Shown here piece by piece: positions 1 to 53,231 of a stretch of 64,000 nt of DNA. Location of the stretch: positions 25,047,383-25,111,382 of the forward strand of contig NC_049985.1 of the NCBI RefSeq assembly GCF_000003815.2, read 5' to 3'. The first letter of the stretch is position 1. Each line of letters begins with the position of its first letter. The stretch comes from Branchiostoma floridae. Taxonomy: Eukaryota > Chordata > Leptocardii > Amphioxiformes > Branchiostomatidae. The notes beneath the pieces are model-generated. The model was given only the letters and a program-made list of their open reading frames with translations. It was not told the DNA's origin and made no database searches. Made by a program: the position numbers and the translations under genes.

Positions 1-719
1 CAAACAGCTCTTTTCTTTCGTGATCATAGAAAGAGCAGTTTGACATAAAATGTGTGTCGTCTTCCACCATGTTTGACGTGCCCTGTTTGCACGTTCTTTT
101 ACATACAGGTATCTTCTTGTACCGCCCTCTCTCAATTTCGAGAGGGTGGGCACTGATTCTAATTTTGCTGATTGCGGAGCGTAGATCAAAATTATCTAAT
201 TCTATGTATTTTTCCATAGTATGTGCTGATTTACAAGTCTTGTAAAACCTTAGCTTACCGGTATCAGTGCTCAAGTTATGACGAGAGGTTTGGATAAACA
301 TATCAGATCTTATCATTGTACATATAGATCTGATATCACTAAGTGAGTTACATGAATAGAACCGGTAGGAATGACCGCTACCATCTAAAATTTCTTTGAC
401 TCGTTGTAACAAAGTTCTTCTACGACTATTAGAAATAGATTTATGTTGATACAAAAGAGCATCAGCTTGTAATAAATGTCTATGAGGATCCATTTGTAAT
501 AACCGCAGCCAGTAACGAATAACACGCACGGATATATCTAACGTTAAGTCTAAAGGAAATCTACCAAGCTCTGCTCTAGATGCCAAATTACTACAATTTC
601 TGGAAACTCCAAGTATATTCTTACAAAAGCGGTGATGCGAAACTTCAATTGGGGAGTTGTCATTTATAGACTCCGTGCCCCAAATTTCACATCCATATTT
701 CAAATCAGTGTTTGATCTT
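1..719 (-). mobile_element. 5'-truncated non-LTR retrotransposon, RT C-terminal part
   Basis: Reading the minus strand from about 719 to 1 gives one stop-free frame that runs off the window edge. It corresponds to the C-terminal half of the element encoded at 741-3002: both share YGCEIWG, RAELG, the stretch around KLRFYK and HPLEIE.GRYKK. By eye the two are roughly 60% identical over their best segment, so this is a different subfamily and not a copy of its neighbour. The C-X2-C of the terminal zinc-finger-like motif is altered here (CKQG in place of CKQC). The frame is blocked by a stop near 722, so the RT core is missing and the element is 5'-truncated. Confidence 0.85.
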
Positions 720-722
720 TAA

Positions 723-3185
723 ATTTGTATTCTTTTAGTAATGACCAAAATGCTGAAGGATTGGCCCCCGAGAACGAGTTCATTTGGTTTCAAATTCGAA
801 AAGCTTAACTCTCAAACCGACAGCGCCCCGTCAGCCTTTTGGCAGCTAATTAAACAATTCAAAACAAATGATCGCACGTCCACGGACGAAACAATTGACA
901 GTCAAACCATTCACTCTCACTTTAAACAGTTATTTGGAAGAGAATCCAGCATACAACAAACAGACAACAGCTTTCATATTCATATTGAAAACAAATTGAA
1001 AGAACTTGAGACCGAATTATCAAACTTTAACCCTTTAGACGCAGACATACAGCCAAACGAAATAACGCAAGTAATATCCCAATTAAAGAATTGCAAAGCT
1101 TCCGGCAATGACCTGATATTAAACGAGATGTTGAAATCCGCACACCATATTTTAACAAAACCGCTGGCTAATTTATTTAACCTTATCATGTCATCTGGCC
1201 ACTTCCCGACACAATGGTGTGAAAGCCATATCGTACCGCTACACAAAGGAGGCTCCAAAGACGATCCGAATAATTATAGAGGAATTACTGTCATGAGCTG
1301 TCTCTCCAAATTGTTTACCGCAATACTGAATACACGTCTTTCTAATTATTTAGAAAAACATGCACTTATTGCCCCAAATCAGTCGGGCTTTAGAAAGAAT
1401 TTCGGAACACGGGATAATCTTTTTGTTGTTGACTCTTTAACATCTAAGTACATTAACTCCAACAAACGTTTATATGCATGTTTTATAGATTTTAGAAAAG
1501 CCTTTGATAGTGTTTGGAGAGAAGGCCTACGCTATAAACTGCTTAGTACAGGGATAGGTGGCAAATTCTATGAGTTGATCAAAACTATGTATTCTCACCC
1601 TCAAACGTGTGTCAAAACCCCCGAAGGTCTCACTCCCTTATTCAGTACGTACAAAGGAGTCAGACAAGGCTGCAATCTCAGCCCCACCCTGTTCAACCTG
1701 TTTATAAATGACCTTGTTAAAGAACTAGATAATCCTGACTGTGCACCTCCAACATTACACAATTTGTTTGTCTCATGTTTACTTTACGCGGATGACGTGG
1801 TAATATTCTCAGAGACTGACAAGGGACTACAAGGTGCTCTGGACAAACTTAACATGTTCTGCACAAATTGGAAATTACAGGTTAATCTGAAAAAAACAAA
1901 AGTTATAATTTTCAACAAAACAGGACGCCTGTTCAAGGACGTCAGCTTTTTCTTTGGCCAGGAGATCATCGAAATCACAAGTTCTTATTGTTATTTAGGT
2001 TTGACACTGTCTTCGTCAGGCACTTTTACTACCGCCAAGAAGCAATTGTCCCAAAAAGCACGGAAAGCTCTTTTTAGTCTCAAGCCATTATTCCGTTCAT
2101 CTCTGTCTCCGAAGGCCTTGTTAAGAATTTATGATGCATGTATCAAGTCCATTATGTTATACGGTTGTGAGATTTGGGGCAAGGATTATCTGAATGATAA
2201 CTGTCCCATTGAAATAATCCAGAATAGATTCTGTAAAAATATTCTAGGAGTACAAAGAAGTTCTAGTAACTCGGCGTGTAGAGCGGAGCTTGGTATATAC
2301 CCAGTTGATCTAGATGTTTCAGTCCGTATAGTCAAATATTGGCTTCGACTCAGACAATTAAATATGTCTTCACATCCGTTACAAGTAGATGCACTTCAGT
2401 CACAACATTATTTACCAGAGAACAGCCGCAGGAAAAACTGGATACATCATGTAAAGGAAGTACTTGATAACAGCGGCTATTCATACATCTGGAATACCGA
2501 CATCATAGACAGCAGTTATTCATGTACATTGTTAAGGAGAAGGTTGAATGACATGTATACTCAAACATTCTTTTACAAGTTATCTGTAGACGAAGGAAAA
2601 CTTAGATTTTACAAAAACTTAAAAACAACATATGACATGGAAAACTACTTGTACCATAATAATTATGATTACCGCTCAGCAATATGTAAGTTACGAATTA
2701 GTTCGCACCCGTTAGAAATAGAGAAAGGAAGATACAAAAAGCTACCTGTTCAAGAAAGAATTTGTAAGCAGTGCACAATGAATGCAGTTGAAAATGAAAC
2801 ACATTTTATTTGTGAATGCCCCCAATTCGAAGCCGAAAGAAAAAGGCTATTTGATAGAGTGACCGAAATCAAACCAACATTTTCATTGTTAAAAACGCCA
2901 CAAAAGATTCTCTTCCTACTAACATCAAGGGTTCAATCTATTATAGAACACATGGGGCATTTCATTTTCAAATGTCTTCAAGAAAGAAGTCAAACCCTGT
3001 AATAGTTACGTAGACTTAGTACCCCATTATGTATCGTATGTATATTCATCCACTTAATATGTGTATGCTAGAATTTAGTTTATCTACATGTATTCAGACC
3101 ACATTTATTCATGTCATGTAATTAGTCATTCTTTTCTTGCAATTAGCCCAATGGGCATGAATTTGCAATAAACTTTATCAATTAC
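723..3185 (+). mobile_element. Non-LTR retrotransposon (LINE), endonuclease-less copy with 3' UTR
   Basis: The element contains the RT frame at 741-3002 and a short 3' UTR ending near a GCAATAAA motif at about 3165-3175. The same 3' UTR recurs at 27946-28085, which supports its 3' end. No endonuclease domain precedes the RT, because an in-frame stop lies at 720-722, so the 5' end is truncated or rearranged. It abuts an inverted related fragment at 1-719. Clade assignment is not made. Confidence 0.85.
741..3002 (+). CDS. Reverse transcriptase of a non-LTR retrotransposon
   Basis: The 753-codon frame encodes an RNA-dependent DNA polymerase of the LINE type, which would prime on nicked genomic DNA. 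About residues 1-110 look like the linker that follows the endonuclease in full elements. The RT core follows. It has a PNNYRGIT block near residue 175, motif A (FIDFRKAFDS, about 247-257), GVRQGC, and the catalytic YADD box at about 349-352. A C-terminal Cys/His motif (CKQC then H-F-I-C-E-C) lies near residues 680-700. No endonuclease is encoded upstream, so the copy is probably not autonomous, yet the RT frame has no stop or frameshift, which suggests a fairly recent insertion. The first ATG is used as the start, but the natural start is probably lost. This is not a host gene. Confidence 0.9.
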   Translation: MTKMLKDWPPRTSSFGFKFEKLNSQTDSAPSAFWQLIKQFKTNDRTSTDETIDSQTIHSHFKQLFGRESSIQQTDNSFHIHIENKLKELETELSNFNPLDADIQPNEITQVISQLKNCKASGNDLILNEMLKSAHHILTKPLANLFNLIMSSGHFPTQWCESHIVPLHKGGSKDDPNNYRGITVMSCLSKLFTAILNTRLSNYLEKHALIAPNQSGFRKNFGTRDNLFVVDSLTSKYINSNKRLYACFIDFRKAFDSVWREGLRYKLLSTGIGGKFYELIKTMYSHPQTCVKTPEGLTPLFSTYKGVRQGCNLSPTLFNLFINDLVKELDNPDCAPPTLHNLFVSCLLYADDVVIFSETDKGLQGALDKLNMFCTNWKLQVNLKKTKVIIFNKTGRLFKDVSFFFGQEIIEITSSYCYLGLTLSSSGTFTTAKKQLSQKARKALFSLKPLFRSSLSPKALLRIYDACIKSIMLYGCEIWGKDYLNDNCPIEIIQNRFCKNILGVQRSSSNSACRAELGIYPVDLDVSVRIVKYWLRLRQLNMSSHPLQVDALQSQHYLPENSRRKNWIHHVKEVLDNSGYSYIWNTDIIDSSYSCTLLRRRLNDMYTQTFFYKLSVDEGKLRFYKNLKTTYDMENYLYHNNYDYRSAICKLRISSHPLEIEKGRYKKLPVQERICKQCTMNAVENETHFICECPQFEAERKRLFDRVTEIKPTFSLLKTPQKILFLLTSRVQSIIEHMGHFIFKCLQERSQTL

Positions 3186-3940
3186 TAAGTTAACCATCCC
3201 AGCAATTACTGCAATACACATCCAACAATACACATCCAACAGTACACATCCCAGGTAGTTGACTGTGACCCACAAGCATACAAACTTGTTGAGTTGCCAT
3301 TGAAAATGCAGCAACTGGTACGATTTGATCAGTAAATTTCTTGACTTGTCAATGGACTATAGTAAGCAAGTCCATTAAATTCACATCAAAAATGGTATCC
3401 AAAATGGTATCCAAACTTCACCAAACTACAGTGTTTTTTTCTGGAAATACTATTGCTAGATAACATTCTGCGTCTTGTGCATCAGAAAAACCTAATTGCA
3501 CCAAAGGGAAAGTAAAGGAAATGATTTGACTTTTTGGTTTGTGATGATTGTCAACAAATATATTTTTTTACTTTCCCATGGGTGCTCTTTGGTGCAATTG
3601 GCTTTTTGTTTTCTATAGTTTTTTATGTTACACGGATGCAGTACTGTATCCGATTAATAGGGGGCGCTTTTGATCCATGCAGTAGAAGCTCCTAATCCAT
3701 ACAATGAGAGCTCATGTATGTCCCAGTGTTGTTTCCAACACTGCCATGCTGCTGATAACCCACATTCATTGTAGGGTTGTAAACTACACAGGGTACTGTA
3801 AGCAATCATGACGTTTGCTCCGGTAGCATGAAACACACTCCTAGGTCGGCTTCACTCCTCTGCCAGCTTTTGATACTATCTTATACTACCATAGGATCTA
3901 CTTGGAGATTAGAATACAACTACATGTGTATGTCTATAAA

Positions 3941-4163
3941 CCCGTCACATTATTCACGATCTTTGGGCGTATCGATGGAAGAGCGGCCATATTTAAGATC
4001 GACAGAGGGTTGTGCATATTTTTTACCTGAAAACCGTCCCTGTCACATATAAGACATACTTTGTACCTTGTACAATTGTTGTGCAATAAAGTTATTATTA
4101 TAAGTGAGGCTGGGCGATTGCTGCAGAATCGTCGTCCGATCGATTTTCGCCAACTGTGACGGG
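3941..4163. mobile_element. MITE family A, copy 1 (TIR CCCCTGTCACATT)
   Basis: Starts CCCGTCACATTATTCACGAT and ends TGTGACGGG, matching copies at 8698-8925 and 59094-59322. The interior contains TGTACCTTGTACAATTG followed by GCAATAAAGTTATTATTA, a LINE/SINE-tail-like segment with a poly(A) signal. Confidence 0.75.
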
Positions 4164-5534
4164 TAATAGGACATCCATGGATCGAACTGGTACTAGTGCG
4201 TCTACAGACACGAAGTCCACGGTTCTGGAGTTCATACCTGAAATGTCCATGGCAGTGAGATGGAACTAAGCCGAGAGAACCCCCATGGCTAAGCCTGTGG
4301 TACTGTTGTGTCTACATGTACAAAGTTCATGCCCTTGGAGGCCTTAGGTCTTGTTTTCTATAGTTTTGTATGTTACACGGATGCAGTACTGTATCCGATT
4401 AATAGGGGGCGTTTTTGATCCATGCAGTAGAAGCTCCTAATCCATACCATGAGAGCTCATTGCTTCTCTACAAAACAAAGCATGGATAACCTGCTTGTAA
4501 CCTACAGGTATAGACACTTCAGACAATGACACTTCTGCTGGTTCAGGTATAAAAATAATGTTTATTGGCAGTACAAGTAGTAGCAATATGGCAAGTACTG
4601 TCCTACCGGAGCTATAGCAGATAAATCCTTCACAATGAAGCCATAACCAGTGATTAATACATCTATAGTCATCATACAATCCATTTAAATGGCTGTAAAA
4701 TCTACAACAGCAATGAATTAAGCTAAGCGTTGACCTGAAAGATTGTGGGTGACTGGGTATTTGTTTGAAGATGTCTTTACAAATTTGTTTCCTTCTTTGA
4801 AAACTCCTAGTCGATGAAGGTTAGACATCCAGGTAATAAGATATGCCAAAAAAGTTACCCTAGCAACTGGATATGGTTTTGGAAACGGTCAGCCGTTTCA
4901 TACAACCATTTGGTGTCTTTCGTCAGTGACACTGGATACGTCTTTTTGGAAAGATCTATTTTCTCCAAAAAGATATCTCCAAAATTATATCCAGTTGCTT
5001 GATAACTGTTTTGGGCGTATCTCCTGGTACAAAGTTTCTATTTCAATGTTCACATTCAAGCAGATGCCCTTTAATACCATTCACCACATACTTTCTAGGT
5101 GTGCATCTTTAACTTTCAGTTTGCTAAGGTAGTCATTTGTCATCAACACTTCATTGGTTATAGGTTTAGTCAGCACATAGAAGGTTAATGATACACTGTG
5201 TGAATATAAACAGTATGGGGGAGACTTATGCCTGCAATAACATTCAAGGAATCCTGAAGAAATGGTGGGGGAAATATTCAGCAAATGTCTTTCTTCTGTT
5301 TTTTTTCTTGACTGTATACAAACACTAGAGTGAGCCATATGGAAGACATCCTTTAGCTTACATGTGTGTAAAAAGTGGGAAAGATGCATATACAGAATAA
5401 GATACTGAATGATTAGTTCACTGCTTCATTGATTGGCAAAACAAATTGCGGCTTAAAGTTGACAATTTTCCCTAACTGCAGCGACAAATACCAAACATTT
5501 CAAACCAAAACATGCAGTTACTGTTGTATAAAAT

Positions 5535-5719
5535 GGTCAAGTGACCACCTCCACATAAAGACCACCTGGCCAATGTAACCACTTTTTGGTGGTCCTCTGG
5601 ATAATTTTTACCATAGACACAAGCATTAAGAATCCTGCCTAATTAGTATAGTGACCACCTGTCTGCACAGACCTGATTTTTTTGGTCCCCTGTGTGGTCT
5701 TCTTGGGCAGTTTTGACTG
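5535..5719. mobile_element. MITE of the GACCACCT / CAGTCAAACCTG family, diverged
   Basis: Contains repeated GACCACCTnCACATA-type blocks and ends GTTTTGACTG. It is related to 13844-14021 and 14589-14731, and to shorter pieces at 8490-8640 and 59700-59850. The boundaries are approximate. Confidence 0.5.
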
Positions 5720-7134
5720 TACTGTTTCATTCTCAATGTTTTGATCACTCACTTGTTGTACACTCCTTAAATTAAACATTGTATCAGATAGAAGAATATC
5801 ATACATGCATATATCATAGTCTACATAGAGCTTCAATGCATACTGGGTTATCTATGTTAATCGTATCACTAGTTATGGGTTGATGAACATGAACGCCATC
5901 TGCAATGACACTTGCATAATACGTAATGTTTTAGCAGATTCTGAAAGTCTACCCAAATCACACTTTGTTTGAAATATAGGATCAAGTATTCAAGGCACTT
6001 TTAGGAACATCTTAGGATTAGTTCTGACATAGGTAAAGTACTTTTTACCATTTACCAAGAAGATTACGTATGTCGTTAGTTTTGACAATCCCTGTAACTT
6101 TTCAACATCAGGCTGCGATCACCCACCCGATGTCTTACACAGCTCTATCTTAAGTTGCAGGAAGACACGATAATAGCTTTCCCCGAAGCTACAAACCCCA
6201 CCCAAAATATGTATACCCATACAGGGTATATAAGCAAGGTGTCTATTCTAGTAGCTATACACAAAATACTGTCATTAAATATATTAACAATCCTTATAAT
6301 GTTACTTTCATATTTATGACATTCTCACTCAAGACTTTGCTATGGCCTGTATATTGTTACCCGAAACACCATTTACTATTATAATTATACTGAACCATAC
6401 CTTTTTGATTCATTTAATATGTAAAATGAGCGAAAGACAATCACATAAAGATTCTCTAAGAATCAGTTATGTTCAATGAAATTATATATATAATTCATAC
6501 ATGGCAATTTTTGGGCTGGTTTTCGTTTTTTCACGAAAAAGAAAGTGTATCTAGTACCATTTTCAGAAGTAAAAAAAAACAATCGTTCTTTGTAAGTGCC
6601 TAGTTTGTGTAGTCTGATTTCATTGTGGCTTCCCTAACTAAAATAGTCAGTGGTCAACTCTTTTGCCAAAACACATGCACTAATAACAGAGTGCCAAAAA
6701 ATCACGCACCGATCACTTAATACAATTAAAAATACTCAATAAATATGATACAAGGAAAACTAAATTATCAACATTCATTCTCATCAGCTCACTTTGATCA
6801 GGTAATATAATATCATACTAAGTACAAATATTGCAGATTATTGCAGATTAGTGCAGTACCTGTTAGATAACTATAATAAAAGTTGTTTAAGTGCAAGGAG
6901 AATACATGTATGTGCAAGTCATTTCTTACCAAAGCAGTTTGACAATACTAATAACTTACCAATACTAAAAATTAACTAAAAGTTAATACCAAACATTTTA
7001 CAGTACAATACGTGGCATCGTGGCACACCAAACGTTTAGATTTTTCTGTACCGGCCATGGTGATTGTCTTGCACAGTAGCATTACCAAACATCAAGACCC
7101 AAAGAAATTCCCTTGTTATATATATACTTAAAGC

Positions 7135-7458
7135 TAAGGGCATAACCCGCCGTACGTGCAAATACGTGCTGTCTACATGCCAAAACGTGGGCAATCTTTT
7201 GGGATCCGTAAGTGGTAACTACCGCCTCCGTACAAACTCGTAGGGAATCCGATGGATTTTGCAGCACGCAGACTCGCCATAGAACTTTAGGTGCAGGCAA
7301 AACTTCATGTGCCATCGGGCTGCGGATTCAACCAACCAGTACGGGTGACGCGCCTGCCCTGTACAGCCTGAACGTTTTAAGAAATACTTGGCGGACGTGG
7401 CCTCCCAAGAAAACGTACAAACAAATTGCACGTACGGCGGGTTGTGACCTTAGCGTAA
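7135..7458. mobile_element. MITE with TIR AACCCGCCGTACGTGCAA
   Basis: The left arm (AACCCGCCGTACGTGCAA at about 7145-7162) is repeated inverted at about 7427-7444. The longer imperfect arms include GCTAAGG. No clean target-site duplication was found. It lies downstream of ILK, possibly in its 3' UTR. Confidence 0.7.
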
Positions 7459-7670
7459 GCACAACGAAACTCATGAATGCCCTATCCTAGGACTTCCTAT
7501 TTTACGAGAATACTTTGTAAGTACCGATATAGTATGCATGGCAAAATTCACCTTCAGTATACCATAACAATGATGTTTAAGTATAATTATTAGAATGCCC
7601 TCATGTTGCAACTTTAAAATCTATCTAACGTATGAACAGATAACATCTAAGATGTCATGTATGGCAAGAC

Positions 7671-50623
<42,953 letters not shown>

Positions 50624-51720
50624 ATTCTATCCGATCGTCTTTTTCCGGTGTCTCAATTTTTTCCCCAATGGCACGCGGAAGTGAGTATAGGAATCCAGAC
50701 GGTGGTACCAGCCGAGTAGGTGTCAAGAGAGCGTCCTCTGTCCCTTCGGAGGAATCATGAATCCTTCTCCAAACAATCGGCAACAGAAATAGCGAGGCCT
50801 TTGGGGTCACCGAAATGGTTCCACGTAGCAAGCAGTTGTTTTGCTCGACTAGACTTTCAGAAGCGGTGGGGAGGGCACACACACACACACACGTACACAC
50901 AACCGTTCTTGACCGCGTGAAATTCCGTCACAAATTCCTGTTGAAAGCAATCTCGTATCGGTGTCAACCCTCTGGTTATCTGTTAAAGACAGTGACACAG
51001 TCTGATCGGGACCTCTAGTACAGGAAGTCACTTCGCCGATCGCGTGTATTTACTTCCAGGATATTCGGTTGCGCCCACCCACCCAACTTGCCTTCCTAGC
51101 CGCCCCCAGTTGGTGTACCCTCCGCCGAAGTCTCTCCCGAACTCCCGGCGATCACACGCGCTTCCCCTTCAAAATTCAAGCGGATCTACAAAATCCCCAG
51201 GTAGCACAGATCCTCTGGAAGCTGGATCTCTCGTCGGGGTGGCGAAAGTCCAGCGGGAATTCCTGAAAACGCGGAAATTCCAGTGAGCGGCGGGGCAGCA
51301 GGGTGACCTCCCGTGTCCGGACGTCCGACTCTGGACTGGCACCGGTGTCACTTCCGATTCCTGATGTGCAAAATTTTTACTCCGAGGCACTCCGAGGGGT
51401 ACTACGCGTGCGTGTACATGTGGTTATTGTTATGGTTAAGGCTATATTTATGGTTACTTATAAATTTATGTCAAATTAGGTAAATTTTATTAATTACTGA
51501 AACCAAAATCTACCTTTAAAGTTATTTTAAGCTTATAAAGTGTCCCTAAAACGTCCATAAAGTGTTAGTACAATATATGTCTGAAATACGTATTTGGCAT
51601 GACACTGGGACTGCGCACACCCACTGCGCACAACCTTCCCGCCACCCCGTGCGTTCAAAATGGCTGCCGAGACTCGATAGATTCCGGGTTGCCTGTGAAC
51701 ATTTTCTGTTTTTCACCTGT
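50624..51720. promoter_or_regulatory. Divergent promoter region between ILK and PGAP1
   Basis: GC- and CpG-richer than its surroundings and nearly free of repeats. Visible candidate sites are CACTTCCG ETS-type motifs (about 50683 on the minus strand sense and 51350) and AAAATGGCTGCCG at 51657-51669, close to a YY1/initiator-type motif. A short CA run sits at 50876-50905. The ILK start lies at 50623, and the PGAP1 first exon probably starts toward 51.6 kb. Transcription start sites are inferred, not seen. Confidence 0.5.
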
Positions 51721-52588
51721 TGTAGACACCTAGAGGCACATTTTTAGAGACAGGTTGGTCATGCACATTGCTACTATATTTTGGGTAAAATTTGGGATAG
51801 GGTGGTCAATTATGGAGCCGTATAATGTGCTTTTAGGGATGCTGACAATAAGTCCCGTTCCGAAATCTATGCATGTTTTTTCAGCCATTTTACACCTGTT
51901 TCGGTCCCACATTCTGTTGTGCCTGTTGTGATCTATCAAAATACCTCAGTGGGTGTCGTCTTTTTGTCTACAAAAATGTACCAAACCTGCAAATCTTGTT
52001 AGCCAATGAAAGACAATTGTGGTCTCTTATAACTAATAGATAAGGCTGTTTGTATTTGTTAGCAAGAAGCACGTTGGTTTCAAAAGGTCAACGACCGAGA
52101 AGTCATGAATTTATCGTAAAATTTGTGTATTCAGAAAACGATTTGAATTTGTATGAGCTGCAAGAACCATTGCTTCATGAGGTACCCTTCATGGTACATC
52201 CTAGCACCAGGGGGATTGAGTAGCGTATCGTGAGAAAAAAGTGCAGAATTTTCCCTCTGCTATTTTTTTTCATGAAATGTCAAAAGTCTCATAGAGTCAT
52301 ACTGCACCATTTTATTGGATCATCCTCAGGATTATTGTTGTACCTATAGTAGGGTTATTATAGGTATGTGTTATTCACAGTAACTTAATGTCAACAGTGA
52401 AAAGAGTCTTACTTTTGTACCATTATAGTTTTACACAATCAGTTCATTGAAAGGTGATATGAATGTTAGGTTTACTGTATAATTATGCATTTAAAATTCC
52501 ACAGTGATTTTTGGTAAGTGGCCACTGAAAAAAAAAACGCCTTAAACATTTCTTTATTTACAGTACCTGTATGTTTCATTATTACACT
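51721..52588. other. Probable 5' UTR intron of PGAP1, nothing further recognised
   Basis: AT-rich with no supported coding frame. The donor is not identified; CAG|GTTGGT near 51750 is a weak candidate. Confidence 0.35.
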
Positions 52589-53020
52589 TAGGGTTGACAA
52601 AACCGTTTTTTCTTTTTGGATTGGTCCAGAAAAACCGGACTTGAAAAAAATCGGTAGACCCGATGTTGGACCGATTGGAAAATGAACAGATTATATAATC
52701 AGGCATTCGCACGTTTTCGGTATTATCGGTCGAGGCAAAAACAAGAGGAAGGCAGAGTAGAGTCTATAGTCATTTCTACCAACTTCTACAGTCAATCGTA
52801 CAGAGGCAGGTAGCATGCAGGTAGCATGTAAACGCCAGTGGGAGTTGAATACTATACAAAACAGATTTCTTTGTAGCAAAATGACCATTGTTTTGAGCAT
52901 CGTCCATTGACAAGTTTCCACATAGTGAATCAGGTCCAGGTTCAGGTCCGGACCTGTACCTGATCCTCTGGACCTGAACCGGACCTGGACCGGAATTTTC
53001 TGTACCGGTACCCACCCCTA
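52589..53020. mobile_element. hAT-like MITE family B, copy 3
   Basis: Ends TAGGGTTGACAAAACCG (diverged) and TGTACCGGTACCCACCCCTA. Flanks ATTACACT (52581-52588) and GTCACACT (53021-53028) match 6 of 8. It is in reverse orientation to copies 1 and 2, about 210 bp upstream of the PGAP1 start. Confidence 0.85.
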
Positions 53021-53194
53021 GTCACACTCACAATCACAGGAACTGCATGTCAATAGTGGCTTGGTCTGTCAATAGTAGGAAAAATTCTTATTGACAGGCT
53101 AGTTTCTTTCATGATGAGCATTTTTCATGATGAGCATTGTTTTATATCTAAAATTTTCATGACTGATCCTGTAAAATTTTTTCTTCCATTGCAG

Positions 53195-53231
53195 TTTTCA
53201 CCACCCATTCCTGACAGCATAAGAAGTCACC
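53195..53231 (+). promoter_or_regulatory. PGAP1: PGAP1 5' UTR end, probable splice acceptor
   Basis: A pyrimidine tract TTTTTTCTTCCATTGCAG ends at 53194, a strong 3' splice site. A second CAG lies at 53214-53216. The start context GTCACCATGG is optimal (A at -3, G at +4), so the coding start 53232 is well supported. Confidence 0.6.

Larger units (their letters stand above)
3186..7670. other. Intergenic stretch, repeat-rich, no gene seen
   Basis: I see no supported coding region between the LINE and the ILK stop codon. It contains MITE pieces listed separately (3941-4163, 5535-5719, 7135-7458). A direct repeat of about 85 bases occurs at 3610-3705 and 4350-4445 (both include ACGGATGCAGTACTGTATCC). 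The proximal part should contain the ILK 3' UTR. No AATAAA on the minus strand was found just beyond the stop; an ATTAAA-type signal is possible at 6413-6418, but this is weak. Confidence 0.5.

Noticed and set aside
51656-51681. Small coding frame beginning at the ATG in AAAATGGCTGCCG
   Set aside because: It ends after six codons; the motif is more likely a promoter or 5' UTR element.
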